A stretch of DNA of 64,000 bases from Buddleja alternifolia (lineage: Eukaryota > Streptophyta > Magnoliopsida > Lamiales > Scrophulariaceae): positions 19,769,009-19,833,008 of the forward strand of contig CM033399.1 of the NCBI GenBank assembly GCA_019426215.1. Reading direction: 5' to 3'. The translations under genes were made by a program, and so were the position numbers. Position 1 is the stretch's first letter. The number at the start of each line of letters is the position of its first letter. Shown in pieces: positions 20,571 to 32,244 of this stretch. The notes below the pieces were generated by a model, which had not been told where the DNA came from, searched no databases, and saw nothing but the letters and a program-made list of their open reading frames with translations.

Positions 20571-22167
20571 AAGGAAACCATAGAGATGATCCCTCTAACT
20601 ATGACCAAGCGATGACGGATATGGATTCTGCAAAATGGCATGAAGCTATGAAAGTAGAGATGGATTCGATGTATTCGAACCAAGTCTAGACTCTAACAGA
20701 TCGCCCCAAGGGTATTGTACCCATTGGTTGCAAATGGATCTATAAGAGAAAGATTGGTCAGATGGCAAGGTTGACACCTATAAGGCCAGGCTAGTAGCGA
20801 AAGGGTATAGTCAAAAGGAGGGCATTGACTATGAGGAAACTTTTTTGCCTGTTGCCATGATCAAATCCATCAGGATTCTGCTTGCCATAGCTACACACTT
20901 AGATTATGAAATATGGCAGATGGATGTGAAGACCGCGTTCCTGAATGGATTCCTTGAGGAGAATATCTACATGGAACAACCCAAGGGTTTCATATCCGAT
21001 GCAGATTCTCATAAGGTTTGCAAACTGAATAGGTCCATTTATGGACTTAAACAGGCCTCTCGCAGTTGGAATCTTCGATTTGATGAAGAAGTTAGAAGCT
21101 ATGGCTTCATAAAAAATGAAGATGAACCGTGTGTCTATAAAAAGGTCAGTGGGAGCAAGATATCATTCTTGGTACTATACGTGGATGACATTCTTCTTAT
21201 AAGGAATGATATAGGCTCGTTGACTGCGGTCAAGACATGGCTTTCAAGCACAGTCTCCATGAAAGACTTGGGAGAAGCTACCTACATCCTTGGAATTCGC
21301 ATCTACAGGGATAGAGCGAATAGGATGATAGGACTTTCCTAAGCCCTCTACCTAGAGAAAGTCCTAAAGCGATTTGGGATGAAAAACTCTAAGAGAGGAG
21401 GTCTTTTTCCCATGAGACATGGAATTCATCTTTCTAAATCCATGAGTCCTCAAAATGAGGAGGATCGAAAAGACATGAGCATCGTACCCTATGCCTCAGC
21501 GGTACGAAGTCTTATGTATGTGATGTTATGCACGAGACCGGACCTTGCTTACACAGTAAGCATTGTAAGTAGGTTTCAAGCTAACCCAGGCAAAGAGCAT
21601 TGGATTGCAGTGAAATGTATCCTGAAATTCTTGAGAAGAACTAAGGATATGACTCTTATATATGGGAATGGAGAAATACAAGTGGACGGTTACACCGATT
21701 CAGATTTTCAATCTGATATCGATGACCGAAAGTCCACTTCTGGGTTTATATTCACTCTCAACAGTGGAGCAGTGTCTTGGAAAAGTTCCAAGCAAAGCAC
21801 AACTGCCGATTCCACTACCGAGGGTGAATACGTGGCTGCCTCAGAGGCTGCCAAGGTAGCTGTTTGGATCAAGAAGTTCATGGCAGAACTTCAAGTGGTT
21901 CCTAGCGTGGAGCTATCATTGCCACTATGGTGTGACAACAATGGAGCCATCGCGCAAGCTAGAGAACCAAGGTCTCACAATAAATCTAAACACATAGAGA
22001 GAAGATATCATATCATTTGAGAGATCGTTGGAAGAGGCAACACTGCCATGCAAAAAATAGCCTCAGCGGACAACGTGGCTGACCTACTCACCAAGCCGTT
22101 ATCGCAGGCGGTGCTAGATCGACATCTTGACAAGATGGGTATTAGATACCATAGCGATTGGCATTGA
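20571..22167 (+). pseudogene. reverse transcriptase and RNase H of element C
   Basis: RT is open for long stretches: 20845-21342 holds IWQMDVKTAFLNGFLEE, NRSIYGLKQASRSWNLRF and YVDDILL, then KDLGEATYILGIRIYRDR up to a TAA at 21340-21342 (GLS-stop-ALYLEK). The frame reopens at 21379-22020 with TRPDLAYTVSIVSRFQ, TDSDFQSDIDD, STTEGEYVAASEAA, CDNNGAIAQA and EPRSHNKSKHIERRYHII, then a TGA where an arginine codon is expected. RNase H ends at WH-stop (about 22167). Apart from stops and one early frame shift near 20760 the domain is well preserved. Confidence 0.89.
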
Positions 22168-22182
22168 GTGCAAGTGGGAGAT
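22168..22182 (+). promoter_or_regulatory. polypurine tract of element C
   Basis: GTGCAAGTGGGAGAT adjoining the 3' LTR, identical to that of A. Confidence 0.88.
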
Positions 22183-23144
22183 TGTTAGGTATGTGCCTTC
22201 GATGCCAACGAGGAAATAGATTGTATAGGGCGCTTCATTATGTTGTACAAATCATTTTATTCTATTTATAGAAAGGCAATTATCTTTTGTTCATATAAAT
22301 TTGTATGGCATTAACAAGTATTGAACAAACAGTCCATGTGTATCAAGGAGGACTTTCCACTCCTTATGGAATAAGGATATGGCAATGGAAGAGTCTAGTA
22401 CTTGATCACTTAAAGGGGTTCGCAAGTCGAGAAATCTTAATTGGGCATTAAGATTCGACTTGTATGACACATGCTCTGACAAGGACTGTTAGTTGAACAC
22501 TATTAGATAGTGAGAGCTTGTGCCATAGATATATCAATGGAATTGATATATTCGAACACGATTCATAGTAATCCGATCACATGGGTATTTACTCGGTGAC
22601 CGTCAATGGTTGGATTACTGATCATAATAGTATGCGTGAGTCCTAGATCTGAGGGATCACGATCAATGTGCTTGTAGCATTGGATCTGTTACTAGAGTAG
22701 TTAGACCCGATTCACCCGTTGGTGGGGTCAATCTCAAAGTGCAATCTCAATGGGACAAGTAGCAGTTGTGAGTTGATTGCCAAGATGGGATTCACTGTCT
22801 CGATAGTAAATGAGAATGTATTCTGTACGATCATAGGTAAATGAAATGACAAGTCTTTGGCCAAAGGAAATAAACTAACTCAAGTGGAACACGGAGGGTA
22901 GTTTTGTAATTTCATCTTACTATGATCTATTGCACAATAGCGTGAATCTCTAGAGATAGGAGTCCTGGGGATTGCTGTTGTAGATTGTTGATCAAGAATC
23001 GAATCATGCTTCAAGCAAGCTAATTCGATTTTTGTGATTAATGTTCTTGAAAGATGAAAAATCATCAATAACCATAAAGTGATTCAACTTTAGAAATCCG
23101 ACATGTTTTAATTTCCGCTACGTTTCGATTAAGGATTCCTATCA
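22183..23144 (+). repeat. 3' LTR of element C, internally deleted (962 bp)
   Basis: Starts TGTTAGGTATGTGCC and follows the 5' LTR closely to about 22935, then jumps to the part corresponding to about 13600 of the 5' LTR and ends CCTATCA. Some 700 bp are missing. The palindrome CTTTGGCCAAAG is kept (22855-22866). Followed by the target duplication GCTGT. Confidence 0.93.
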
Positions 23145-24412
23145 GCTGTGTGGTGAGGCAGAGGAGCCTAGCTGGAAGGATGAGATAGTGGACTACTTAG
23201 TGGCCAGAAGCTTTCCTAGCGATCCTAGAAAAGCCAGAAAAGTAAGGATAAGGCTAGTTCGATTCGTCGTTATAGATGGCAAGCTGCACAAGAGAGGATT
23301 TTCCCAGCCATACTTGAAGTGCTTGACTCTTGCCAGATCAGACTATGTGCTGCATGAAATACACGAGGGCTGCTGTGGCAATCACCTGGGGGGCAAGGTA
23401 CTTGCTGCCAAGATGTTGCGACAAGGATACTTCTGGCCGATTATGATAAAAGATGCTCAAAATTTAGTGCAAAGATATAGGAGCTGCCAGGAGCATTCCA
23501 ACATAAGTCACCTCCCCAGGGCAGAGATGTGGCCGTTGGAAAGTGCATGGCCCTTTGATATGTGGGGGCTAGATATAGTTGGTCCTTTTCCTTTAGCCAC
23601 ATATCAAAGGAAGTTTTTGCTGGTCGCTATCGATTATTTCACCAAGTGGGTGGAGGTTGAGCCCCTTGCCAAAATATTTGAAAAAGATGTGATGAAGTTC
23701 TTATGGAAGAATATAATCACGCAGTTCAGAATCCCAAGGTCTTTGATCTCAGACAATGGCACCCAATTTCAAGGAGCAAACCTGAGGGAATGGTGCCAAG
23801 AGCTGCACCCAATTTCAAGGAGCAAACCTGAGGGAATGGTGCCAAGAGCTGAATATAAGGCAGCACTTCACCTCCTTCAGCAACCCTCAAGCGAATGGCC
23901 AGACAGAGGTCACCAACCGCACCATTCTACAGCACTTGAAGACTATGCTCGGAGAAGCAAAAGGGGGTTGAGCGAATAAAATCCTAGCAGTACTGTGGGC
24001 ATACTACACCACTCCCAGAGTTAGTACCGGGGAGACCCCCTTTAACTTGGTTTTTGGAGCCGAGGCCATCACCCCTGTGAAGATTGGAGAAAGGAGCTTA
24101 AGGATAAGTCAATTCAGCCTCGCTGAAAATGGGCATCGCGAAAGAGAAAAGTTGGATTTCATTGTGGAAGTAAGGGATGAAGCCACTGCAAGGATTGAGA
24201 AATATAAGGCAAGGATGGAACGAGCCCACAGTCGACGAGTACGCCCCTTAGGCTTCCAGGTGGGAGACTTGGTGCTCAGGAAAAAAGAAGTTACCGGCCC
24301 TGTCGGAAAGCTGGAGGCCAAATGGGAAGGCCCCAACCAAGTAAGGGAGATAGTATGCCCTGGTACCTACAAGTTAATGACAGCTGGTGGTAAAGAGGTG
24401 CCACGCACCTAG
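23145..24412 (+). pseudogene. Tat gypsy integrase
   Basis: Integrase of the host gypsy element. The HHCC zinc region is at about 23355-23500 (HEIHEGCCGNH, then SCQEHSN; the first Cys of the CxxC pair reads as Arg). The core shows DMWGLDIVGPFP and LISDNGTQF. A 46-bp tandem duplication (23760-23805/23806-23851) then shifts the frame and precedes the glutamate block, which reads in another frame as NGQTEVTNRTILQHLKT with a stop after AKGG. The C-terminal part, 24047-24412, is open: PFNLVFGAEAITPV ... VGDLVLRK ... LEAKWEGP, the gypsy GPY/F-like module (here W-E-G-P). It ends about 280 bp before element D. Confidence 0.87.
23760..23851 (+). repeat. 46-bp exact tandem duplication in gypsy integrase
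   Basis: Two adjacent identical 46-bp copies (CACCCAATTTC...GAGCTG). Since 46 is not a multiple of 3, the copy shifts the integrase frame just upstream of the catalytic glutamate. Confidence 0.95.
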
Positions 24413-24695
24413 GGCATATCCAACCTCAAAAGGTATTTTACTTAGATTATTTTCCCTATTTTATAGTTAATTAATAGTTAATGACAATGGCCATGGGCCA
24501 AATTTATATTTGAATGATTGTCGCCACTACTATGTTATTATGAAGCCAACAACATCAAATACTGAAATTTTTCATCCACTTAAATGGAGAACAAGATATT
24601 TAAAACGGCCCATAGGAGCTAACAAGCTCCAACTTGAGGCGTTATAAACATCACCCACGACCCCACTCGAGGTCAATATAGGTAGCACTGCAATA
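24413..24695 (+). other. Tat gypsy non-coding stretch after integrase
   Basis: AT-rich, no ORF and no recognised motif. It ends in CAATA (24691-24695), the target duplicated by element D, and continues at 35357. Confidence 0.6.
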
Positions 24696-26280
24696 TGTTA
24701 GGAATCCTATACATGAAAATAGAGAATTGCAGTGGAAGATTCGAGGATTCCTACCGGCAGATCACAAAAATAGATTTGATATTTTTAATGGGTTTCACGA
24801 AAATTAGAACGAATAAAAATACCTTTTTCATTCGTTTACTGATTCGGCAGAACAACAATCCTCCAAGGGCTCCTGTCTCTAAAGCTTCATGCGAAACGAG
24901 CCTTCCAAAGATCCCGAAACTCCTACTTCTTTGCAGTAGTGGACGACTAGAGAGGAGAGAGGGGAGAGAGTTCTTTTCCTTTTTGTGTTGTGTTTCTTTC
25001 TTGTCTTAGGGTTTGTTCCACTGTAGGAGTCCTTTTAAACTCAACTAGCTTGTGGAACACGTTGGAGGCTACTCAAACCCTAAGTGGCCGCCCCTCCTAG
25101 GGCTTCCTTGGACTAGGTGGGCTTTTAATTGGCTTGTCTAATTTCTAGCCCATCTGTATATATTTAATTTAAATCCAATTTAAATATAATATATACTATT
25201 AATTAATTGATTTAATCTAATTAAATCAATTAGTCCATTTAATTCTTTCTAAAAGATTTACACAAAAAGATACATCCCGTTCGTTTCTTATAGCGCGACT
25301 CTTTAGGTTCGTTTCAATTGGCAAAGGGAGGAATTACCTAAGGATGTGAGTGTCACCTAGCCAGTCTCGTGCACTCACATCGTAACCCAATTGAGAATGA
25401 AATGAATGAATCATTTTACGAACCTCTTGATCATAAATGCCGTATGAGTATAAGCCCTTCACTGACGTATCCCGATCAAGTGAGAGTCATGAAAAATGTC
25501 AAACTCACTAAACTTGATACTGTGCATTAGATTATAGCATAATGAAATTACTAAACTACCCTCAGTGTCCCACATGAGTTAGTTGTTATGCTTTGGCCAA
25601 AAACTTTATAATTTCATTAGCCTATAATCGCACAGGATACTTACTCGTTTACTATCCAGACAGTGAATCCCATCTTGGCGATCACTGATCAACTGCTACT
25701 TGTCTCATTGATATCGCACTTCGAGGTCGACCCCACCGACGGGTGATATGGGCCTAACTACTCTGGTAACAGATCCAAATATACAAGCACATTGATCATG
25801 AACCCTCAGGTCTAAGGCTCACGCATACTATTATGATCAGTAATCCAATCATTGACAGTCACTGAGTAAATACCCATGTGATCGGATTACTACGAGTCGT
25901 GTTCGAATATGTCAATTCCATTGACATATCTATGATACTTGCTCCCACTATCCCTATAGTGTTCGACTGACACTCATCGTCAGAGCATGTGTCATACAAG
26001 TCGAATCTTAATGCCCAATTAAGATTCTTTGACTTGCGAACCCTTTTAAGTGATAAGGTGTAAGACTCTTCCCATGCCACGTCTTTATTCCATAAAGGGC
26101 AAAGAGTCAAACCTTTATTCACATGGACTATATGTTCAATACTTATTTAGATGCCATAAAGATTTATATGAACAAAATATAGATGCCTTTATTAATATCA
26201 TTTTAATAGTTTGTACAACATAATAAGATACCCTAATCTAATTATTTGTCCTCATTGGCATCTAGGGCATATACCTAACA
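24696..26280 (-). repeat. 3' LTR of element D (1585 bp)
   Basis: Almost the same as 33697-35356 but about 75 bp shorter: an AT-rich TTAATTAATT segment present near 34205-34285 is missing here. The palindrome appears as CTTTGGCCAAAA (25591-25602). Confidence 0.93.
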
Positions 26281-26295
26281 ATCTCCCACTTGCAC
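26281..26295 (-). promoter_or_regulatory. polypurine tract of element D
   Basis: On the minus strand GTGCAAGTGGGAGAT, abutting the 3' LTR. Confidence 0.87.
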
Positions 26296-29200
26296 TTAAT
26301 GCCAATCGCTTTGGTATCTTATTCCCATCTTCTCAAGATGTTGCTTTAGCATCGCCTGCGCTAATGGCTTAGTGAGTGGGTCAGCTACGTTATCCGTTGA
26401 GGCTATTTTCTGCACTGCGATGTCGCCTCTTCCAACGATTTCTCGAATTATGTGATATCTCCTCTCTATGTGTTTGGATTTGTTGTGAGACCTTAGTTCC
26501 TTTGCTTGCGTGATGGCTCCGTTGTTGTCACACCATAGTGGCAACGGAAGCTCCATACTAGGAACAACTTGAAGTTCAGTAATGAACTTCTTTATCCAAA
26601 CAACCTCCTTGGCTGCCACATATTCAGCTTCGGTCGTCGAATCGGCAGTTGTGCTTTGCTTGGAACTTTTCCAAGACACTGCTCCACCGTTCAAAGTGAA
26701 TATGAACCCAGAAGTGGATTTTCGATCATCGATGTCAGATTGGAAATCTGAATCAGTATAACCATCCACTTTCATTTCTCCATCGCCATATGTGAGGATC
26801 ATATCTTAGTTCTTCTCAAGTACTTTAAGATTGATTTCACGGCTATCCAATGTTCTTTGCCTAGGTTAGCTTGAAACCTACTTACTACACTCACAGCGTA
26901 TGCAAGATCTGGTCTCGTGCATAACATAGCGTACATGAGACTTTCCACTGCCGAGGCATAGGGGATGGCTATTAGAGTATATGCCCTCGAATGCTATAAA
27001 GAGGATAGATTTATAGGGCATAAACATTGTAACTAAACTATGGTTTTTCTATTAATATAAGGCAATTAATTGTTGTTTTCCTATAGGCATTTATAAGGTG
27101 TGAATAAACAACATAAAGTCCTTGATGACAAGGTGAACCTTCTACCTCCTATGGGATAGGAGGAAAGGCACTAGAATGGTTTGACCCTTGACATCTAAAA
27201 GGGTTCGCAAGTCTAAGAAATATTGATTGGGCATCAATAGTGAATAAAGACTTGTATGATGTAAGTTTCGACACAGAAAGTTCCAGTCGTACACTATGGA
27301 AATGGTAGTGGGAACTTATATCATAGACATGTCAGTTGGACTGATATGTTCGAACACGGCTCGCATCAGTTCATCACATGGGTATTCACTCATTGACAGT
27401 CAATTATGAAACTGATAAGTAATGATAGGTACGTGTGAACCTCTGACCTGAGAAATCGAGTTGAAGATGTACTTGTGACATCAAGTTTGTCAATTCAAAT
27501 CACCTATTGGTGGAATCGACCTCAAAGTGCGACTTGATGGGCAAGTAGCATTGTTAACTGATTTGCAATATGGAATTTATTCTCTCATAAGTGAATGAGT
27601 AAAATATCCTATGCGATCATGAATAAGTGAGGATGAAAGTCTTTGGCCAAAGCATTTAAATACCTCGACTTATTATGAGCTTAGGCATATGGTCAAGTTA
27701 TATGCGTTTGACTTTAAACCATGACTCTTACTTGACTGGAATATAAAAATAAAAGGTTTATACACGTACGGTATTCACGGCGTAAAGGTTTGGAAATGAT
27801 ACTATTCATTCGTTCTCAATTGGGTTACGGTGTGAGCCACGAGACTGGCTAGGTGTCACTTACACCCCTTTGGATTCCTCCCAATTGCCTTTTGAGACGA
27901 ACCTAAAGAGTCGCGCTTAAAGGAAGTGCAAAAGGAAAAACAGGGGAAAAAGACTTGAGAGAAATTCACGGCATTGGATGTCATAATTAATTAATTAATT
28001 ATTGGATAATTTAATTAATTAATTAAATTAATGAGTTAATTAATTTCTTGGAGAAATTGAATTATAAATTAATTAGGAATTGAATTAATTGGATTATCAA
28101 TTTATTTATTAGATAAATAAATTATTCGATTAATTAATTAGCAAGCAAGACGAAAGCCCGAAGGCTTCCGAGCCTACTAAGGGACGGCCAAATAGATGCC
28201 CAAATAGGGCTCTTGCATGCAACTTACATAAGGCAACTTAAATAGAGCCCACTAATTAAATTATTTTTCACCTTGTTTCATAATGATATAAATATATCAC
28301 AAGGTGAAAAATAACATAAGACAACTTACATAACTTTCTCTCCAAGAAAAAGTCTCCCACCTCTCTCTCTCTCTCTAGCCGTCTTTGACAAGGAAGAAAG
28401 GAGGAATTTTTTGTTTTTGATTTCGGCGTGACGAATTAGAGACGTTGGCAAATTCGGCGTTAGAGAAAAGGATCACGTTCAGAAATCAACATACGCGAGA
28501 ACGGTAATCTTTCTATACACAATTAAACACGATGATTAGAGATGATTCGGGCTCTGGGAATTAAATTTGCTTTCTGCTGCGTTTTATTAGAATAATTCCC
28601 AACAATGGCACTCATCTCTCTTCGATCTTCCTCACTTTGAGGACTCATCTTTTTGGAGAGATGAATTCCATATCTCATGGGCAAAAGACCTCTTTTAGAA
28701 TTTTCCAACCCAAATCGCTTTAGGACCTTTTCTAAGTAGAGGGCTTGGGAGAGACCTATTGTCTTATTTGATCTATCCCTGTATATTCGAATTCCTAGGA
28801 CATAGTGGCTTCTCCTAAGTCTTTCATGGAGAATGTGCTTGAAAGCCATGTCTTAACCGAAGTTAGCAAACATGTATCATTCCCTATAAGTAAAATGTCG
28901 TCCACGTATAGTACTAGGAATGATATCTTGCTCCCACTGACCTTTTTATAGACACATGGTTCATCCTCATTTTTGATAAAGCCGTTGTTTCGTAGTTCTT
29001 CATCAAAACGAAGGTTCCAACTGCGAGAGGCCTGCTTCAGTCCATAAATGGACCTATTTAACTTGCAGACCTTATGAGAATCAGTATTGGATATGAAACC
29101 TTTGGGCTGCTCCATATAGATATCTTCATCGAGTAATCCATTTAGGAAGGCGGTTTTCACATCCATTTGCCAGATTTCATAATCCAGGTATGCAGCTATT

Positions 29201-29370
29201 GAAAGTAGAATTCTAATGGATTCGATCATAGCTACTGGTGAAAAGGTTTCCTCATAGTCAATGCCCTTTCGCCACTAGCCTGGACTTATAGGTATCCACC
29301 TTGCCATCCGAACCTATCTTTCTCTCATAGACCCATTTGCATCCAATAGGTACAATACCTTTGGGAGGAT
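26296..29370 (-). pseudogene. RT and RNase H of element D, split by a solo LTR
   Basis: Minus strand, from 29370 down. RT at 29229-28795 has SIRILLSIAAYLDYEIWQMD, FLNGLLDEDIYMEQP, YGLKQASRSWNLRF and YVDDILLIGND; a frame change follows, then LGIRIYRDRSNKTIGLSQALYLEK (intact Gln where A and C have a stop). The solo LTR 26970-28604 interrupts the EEDRREMSAI / PYASAV junction. Beyond it TRPDLAYAVSVVSRFQ and, at 26802-26296, RNase H with TDSDF, TTEAEYVAA, CDNNGAITQA, HNKSKHIERRYHIIREIVGRGD to the final WH. An internal deletion removes SEAA after EYVAA. Confidence 0.88.
26970..28604 (+). mobile_element. solo LTR (1635 bp) inside RT of element D
   Basis: Flanked by a perfect ATGGC duplication (26965-26969 and 28605-28609). 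Starts TATTAGAGTATATGCCC (first dinucleotide TA, a mutated TG) and ends TTCCCAACA. Closest in this window to the LTR of element A, and carries the group blocks including CTTTGGCCAAAG at 27641-27652 and AACCTAAAGAGTCGCGC near 27900. No internal region, so a solo LTR. It lies opposite in orientation to element D. Confidence 0.92.
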
Positions 29371-29373
29371 CTA

Positions 29374-30960
29374 CTAGATTTCAGACTTGGTTCGAATACA
29401 TCGAATCCATTTCCACTTCATAGCTTCATGCCGTTTTGCAGAATCCATATCCATCATTGCCTGGTCATAACTAGAGGGATCATCTCCATGGTTTCCTTCT
29501 GCTACTACATACAAATTATGCTCTCCTTGTAGTAGAGAACCATATCTCGCAGGCGGTTGAGATACTCTAGTAGACCTGCGCACTGATGGTTGTGTCGTTT
29601 CTGGGTTGGGTTGGGTCTCTTGAACAATGTCTTCCACAGGGGATTCATTTTGTTCTTGTAGAACAATACTTCTACCAGCTCCTCCTTCTCGAATGAATTC
29701 TTCTTCGAGAAAGATTGCCGATAAGGCAACAATGATTCTCTGATCATCGGGAAGGTAGAAAAGGTATCCCATGGAATCCTCGGGTATCCAACAAATCGCC
29801 CTTTTATGGACCTAGCCTCCAATTTCTCTGCCTTGGTCTTTTTCACATAAGCTGGGCAACCCCATATTCTTATGTGTTTCAGATTAGGCTTCTTTCCACG
29901 CCATATCTGATATGGAGTTTTAGGAACAAATTTGAGGGACATCTATTCAGAATCGCGTGTCCCCACAGTGAAATAGGCAAATCTGTGTAGTTGAGCATGG
30001 ATTGAACCATGTCCAACAGTGTTCGATTCTTCGTTCTGCTACGCCATTTAATTGTGGAGTTGCTGGAGGAGTAAGTTGTAACAGTATGCCATGTTCCCGA
30101 AGGAACTGGTCAAACTCCGCATTCATATATTTGCCACCGCGGTCAGACCGAAGTGTCTTGATATGATGCCCGGTTTGGTTTTCGACTAAAGTCTTGAATT
30201 CAATGAATTTCTCTAATGATTCAGACTTGTACTTCATCAAATACATGTAGCCATACCTAGAATGGTCATTGGTAAATGTGATGAAGTACTGAAAACCACC
30301 GCGGGCCATATTTCCAAATGGTCCGCACACATCAGTATGAACTAGACCTAAGACTTCTGTGGCTCTTTCAAAATTCCTTGTGAAGGGGGACTTGGTCATT
30401 TTGCCTTGGATACAAGACTCACAAGTGGGACAGCGATCTGATCCCAACGAGTCTATGACTCCATCCTTTTCTAACTCGTGTAGTCTTTGGTCCCCAACAT
30501 GACCCAGTCTCAAGTGCCATAGCTGTCTCAAGTTTGTATCATATATTCTGCGTTTTCTTTTTATAACATTAAGATTACAATCATTTTGGACATTAATATA
30601 ATATAAACCATTTATTAAAGACGTATTGCCAACACATTCATTTTCAAAATAAATGTCACAAGAATTGTTCATAAAGGAAAATAAATAACCTTTCTTGACT
30701 AAAATAGGAATTGAGACAATATTTTTAAGACAGTTAGGCAAAACAAGGCAATTGTCTAAATATAATAAATGTCGAGATGATAAACTAAGGGAACTGGTGC
30801 CAATGTGTGAGGCTGCTACATTAGGACCGCTGCCAACATTGATCATCACTTCACCATGCTCCAGCTTCTTACTTCTTTCCAGCTCCTGGTTCATAACACA
30901 TATGTGAGCACTAGCCCCGGAGTCTAGAATCCAGGAAGTTGAAATATGGTAACAAAACAA
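29374..30960 (-). pseudogene. protease and integrase of element D
   Basis: A frame from 30960 to 29947 covers the protease (WILDSGASAHIC, triad intact), the GAG-pre-integrase block (LWHLRLGHVGDQ, CPTCESC) and most of the integrase core (HTDVCGPFG, FITFTNDHSRYGYMY, LRSDRGGKYM, NGVAERR). It breaks after AERRIEHC. Two overlapping frames (29942-29505 and 29772-29374) carry the rest: TPYQIWRGKKP, RIWGCPAYVKK, RSIKGRFVGYP, AIFLEEEFIREGGAGR and the RT linker to EGNHGDDPSSYDQAM. One or two repaired frames would be needed for a protein; none is present. Confidence 0.88.
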
Positions 30961-31819
30961 TTTGTTTCTAAAACATTAAGTTCTATACCTGAAGCTATTT
31001 CTGCTTTCAGCTTAGGACAGTCACATTTCCATTGTCCCATCTCATGGCAGTGAAGACATTTGTCTGTCTTCTTTAGACCTCTTCCCTTGAACCCTTTGTT
31101 TATCCCTTTGCCTGTGTCGCTCGACGTTTTAGACACTCCTAATTGCTTTTTGCCTTTGCCCTTCTTCTTTCTGAAGGGCTTGGATGTCCCCGTGGTAACG
31201 GCTAAAGCAACTTCCTTCCCCTTGGGCTTCATCTGACCTTGAGCAGTTGAGAGCTTGTTCAATAGCCCAGCTAATGTGCAATCAATGTCGTTCATGTTGA
31301 AGTTCACAATAAATTGTGAAAAGGATTTGGGGAGTGACTGAAGAATGAGATCTGTCTGAAGGTGGAAGTCCATGGTGAAATCAAGAGCTTCCAATCTCTC
31401 GATCATGGAAATCATTTTTATGACGTGGGTGCCCACATCTTCACCTTCTCCCATCCTTGCGCTAAAGAGCTCTCTCGATATATCATACCGAGCAGTCCTA
31501 CTGTGTTCTCTGTACAGCTCCTTGAGGTGCAGCAACACTGACTTTGCATCATCCATGTTTTCATGGGATCGCTGCAGGTCGTTGCTCATAGAGCCGAGCA
31601 TGTAACCTTTAACACGAGTATCATCCTTGATCCAAGTGTTATAGCTATCATGGCGTCTTCATCGTCATCGTCTCCAGGGACAAGGGGACAATGTCCGTTG
31701 AGTACATAGCCCAGTGATTCTAAGCTAAGGACAATCCTTAGGTTTCTGAGCCAGTCGGCAAAATTAGGTCCAGTGAGGACATTCTTTTCAAGTAGTATGG
31801 ATAGAGGGTTATTAACCAT
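30915..31819 (-). pseudogene. gag of element D
   Basis: Start codon at 31819 (MVNNPLSILLEKN...), the same start as in C. The first frame runs to about 31600, where a frameshift leads to the frame 31601-30924 with NDLQRSHENMDDAKSVLLHLKELY, ISRELFSARM, the NMNDIDCTLAGLLNKL block and the zinc knuckle CLHC...GQWKCDC. In the knuckle the usual Gly-His reads Gly-Gln-Trp, so the metal-binding His is lost. A second frameshift near 30940 joins the protease frame. Confidence 0.85.
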
Positions 31820-32015
31820 TTTGAGAGGGATAAAATTACTGCAGAAAATTAACCAAGATTCAATTAGATAATTATGTTGTACCCAAGTAAAAATTAGGAC
31901 TTTAATTTTTGACTTGGCTCTCACTACATTTTTCGAACCATTGCACTCCCACTGCAATGAACGGAAATCTCGTTGGAAAGATTTCATAGTGAGTGATTGA
32001 GTTCTTCAAAAATTT

Positions 32016-32244
32016 CAATGAGTTGCAATCTGTAACGATGTATGGCTCATTGGAACTTTTGAAGTGACATGCCATGTCAACCAGTCTTACTGATGATTCA
32101 ATCTACCTTTGGCTCATGGATCACTCAACCTCAGCCTGTAACGAAATATTGGTGGTGATCCATCTAAGTACTTTTCCATCAACTCCTATCGATCTAACAG
32201 TTGAATCTTATCTTGCAACCTGTAATGGTGTATGGGATAAGATT
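32016..32244 (-). other. four-hairpin RNA array upstream of gag, element D
   Basis: Counterpart of 15659-15885 in element C. On plus coordinates the stems are HP3 32016-32022/32046-32052, small hairpin 32065-32070/32074-32079, HP2 32116-32124/32155-32163, HP1 32204-32212/32236-32244, all perfect. The loops of HP1 and HP3 are 23 nt as in C and read, on the minus strand, CCATACA...TTACAG...TTGCAA. HP1 differs from C's HP1 at four stem positions and every change is compensated on the other side; the small hairpin differs at two pairs, also compensated. Confidence 0.87.

Larger units (their letters stand above)
12133..23144 (+). mobile_element. Copia element C, complete ends, with nested solo LTR
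   Basis: Starts TGTTAGGTATGTGCC and ends CCTATCA, flanked by the perfect 5-bp duplication GCTGT (12128-12132 and 23145-23149). Contains 5' LTR, PBS, a 2.3-kb structured leader, gag, PR, INT (split by a solo LTR), RT, RNase H, PPT and a shortened 3' LTR. About 8.9 kb without the nested LTR. The long LTRs, very long leader and Met-type PBS recall the Angela/BARE-like branch of copia, but I can only suggest that. Several stops, mostly TGG to TAG or CAA to TAA, have ended its coding capacity. Confidence 0.92.

Noticed and set aside
25859..26122. 87-codon minus ORF, repeated at 34935-35198
   Set aside because: Same segment of the two LTRs of element D; not a gene.
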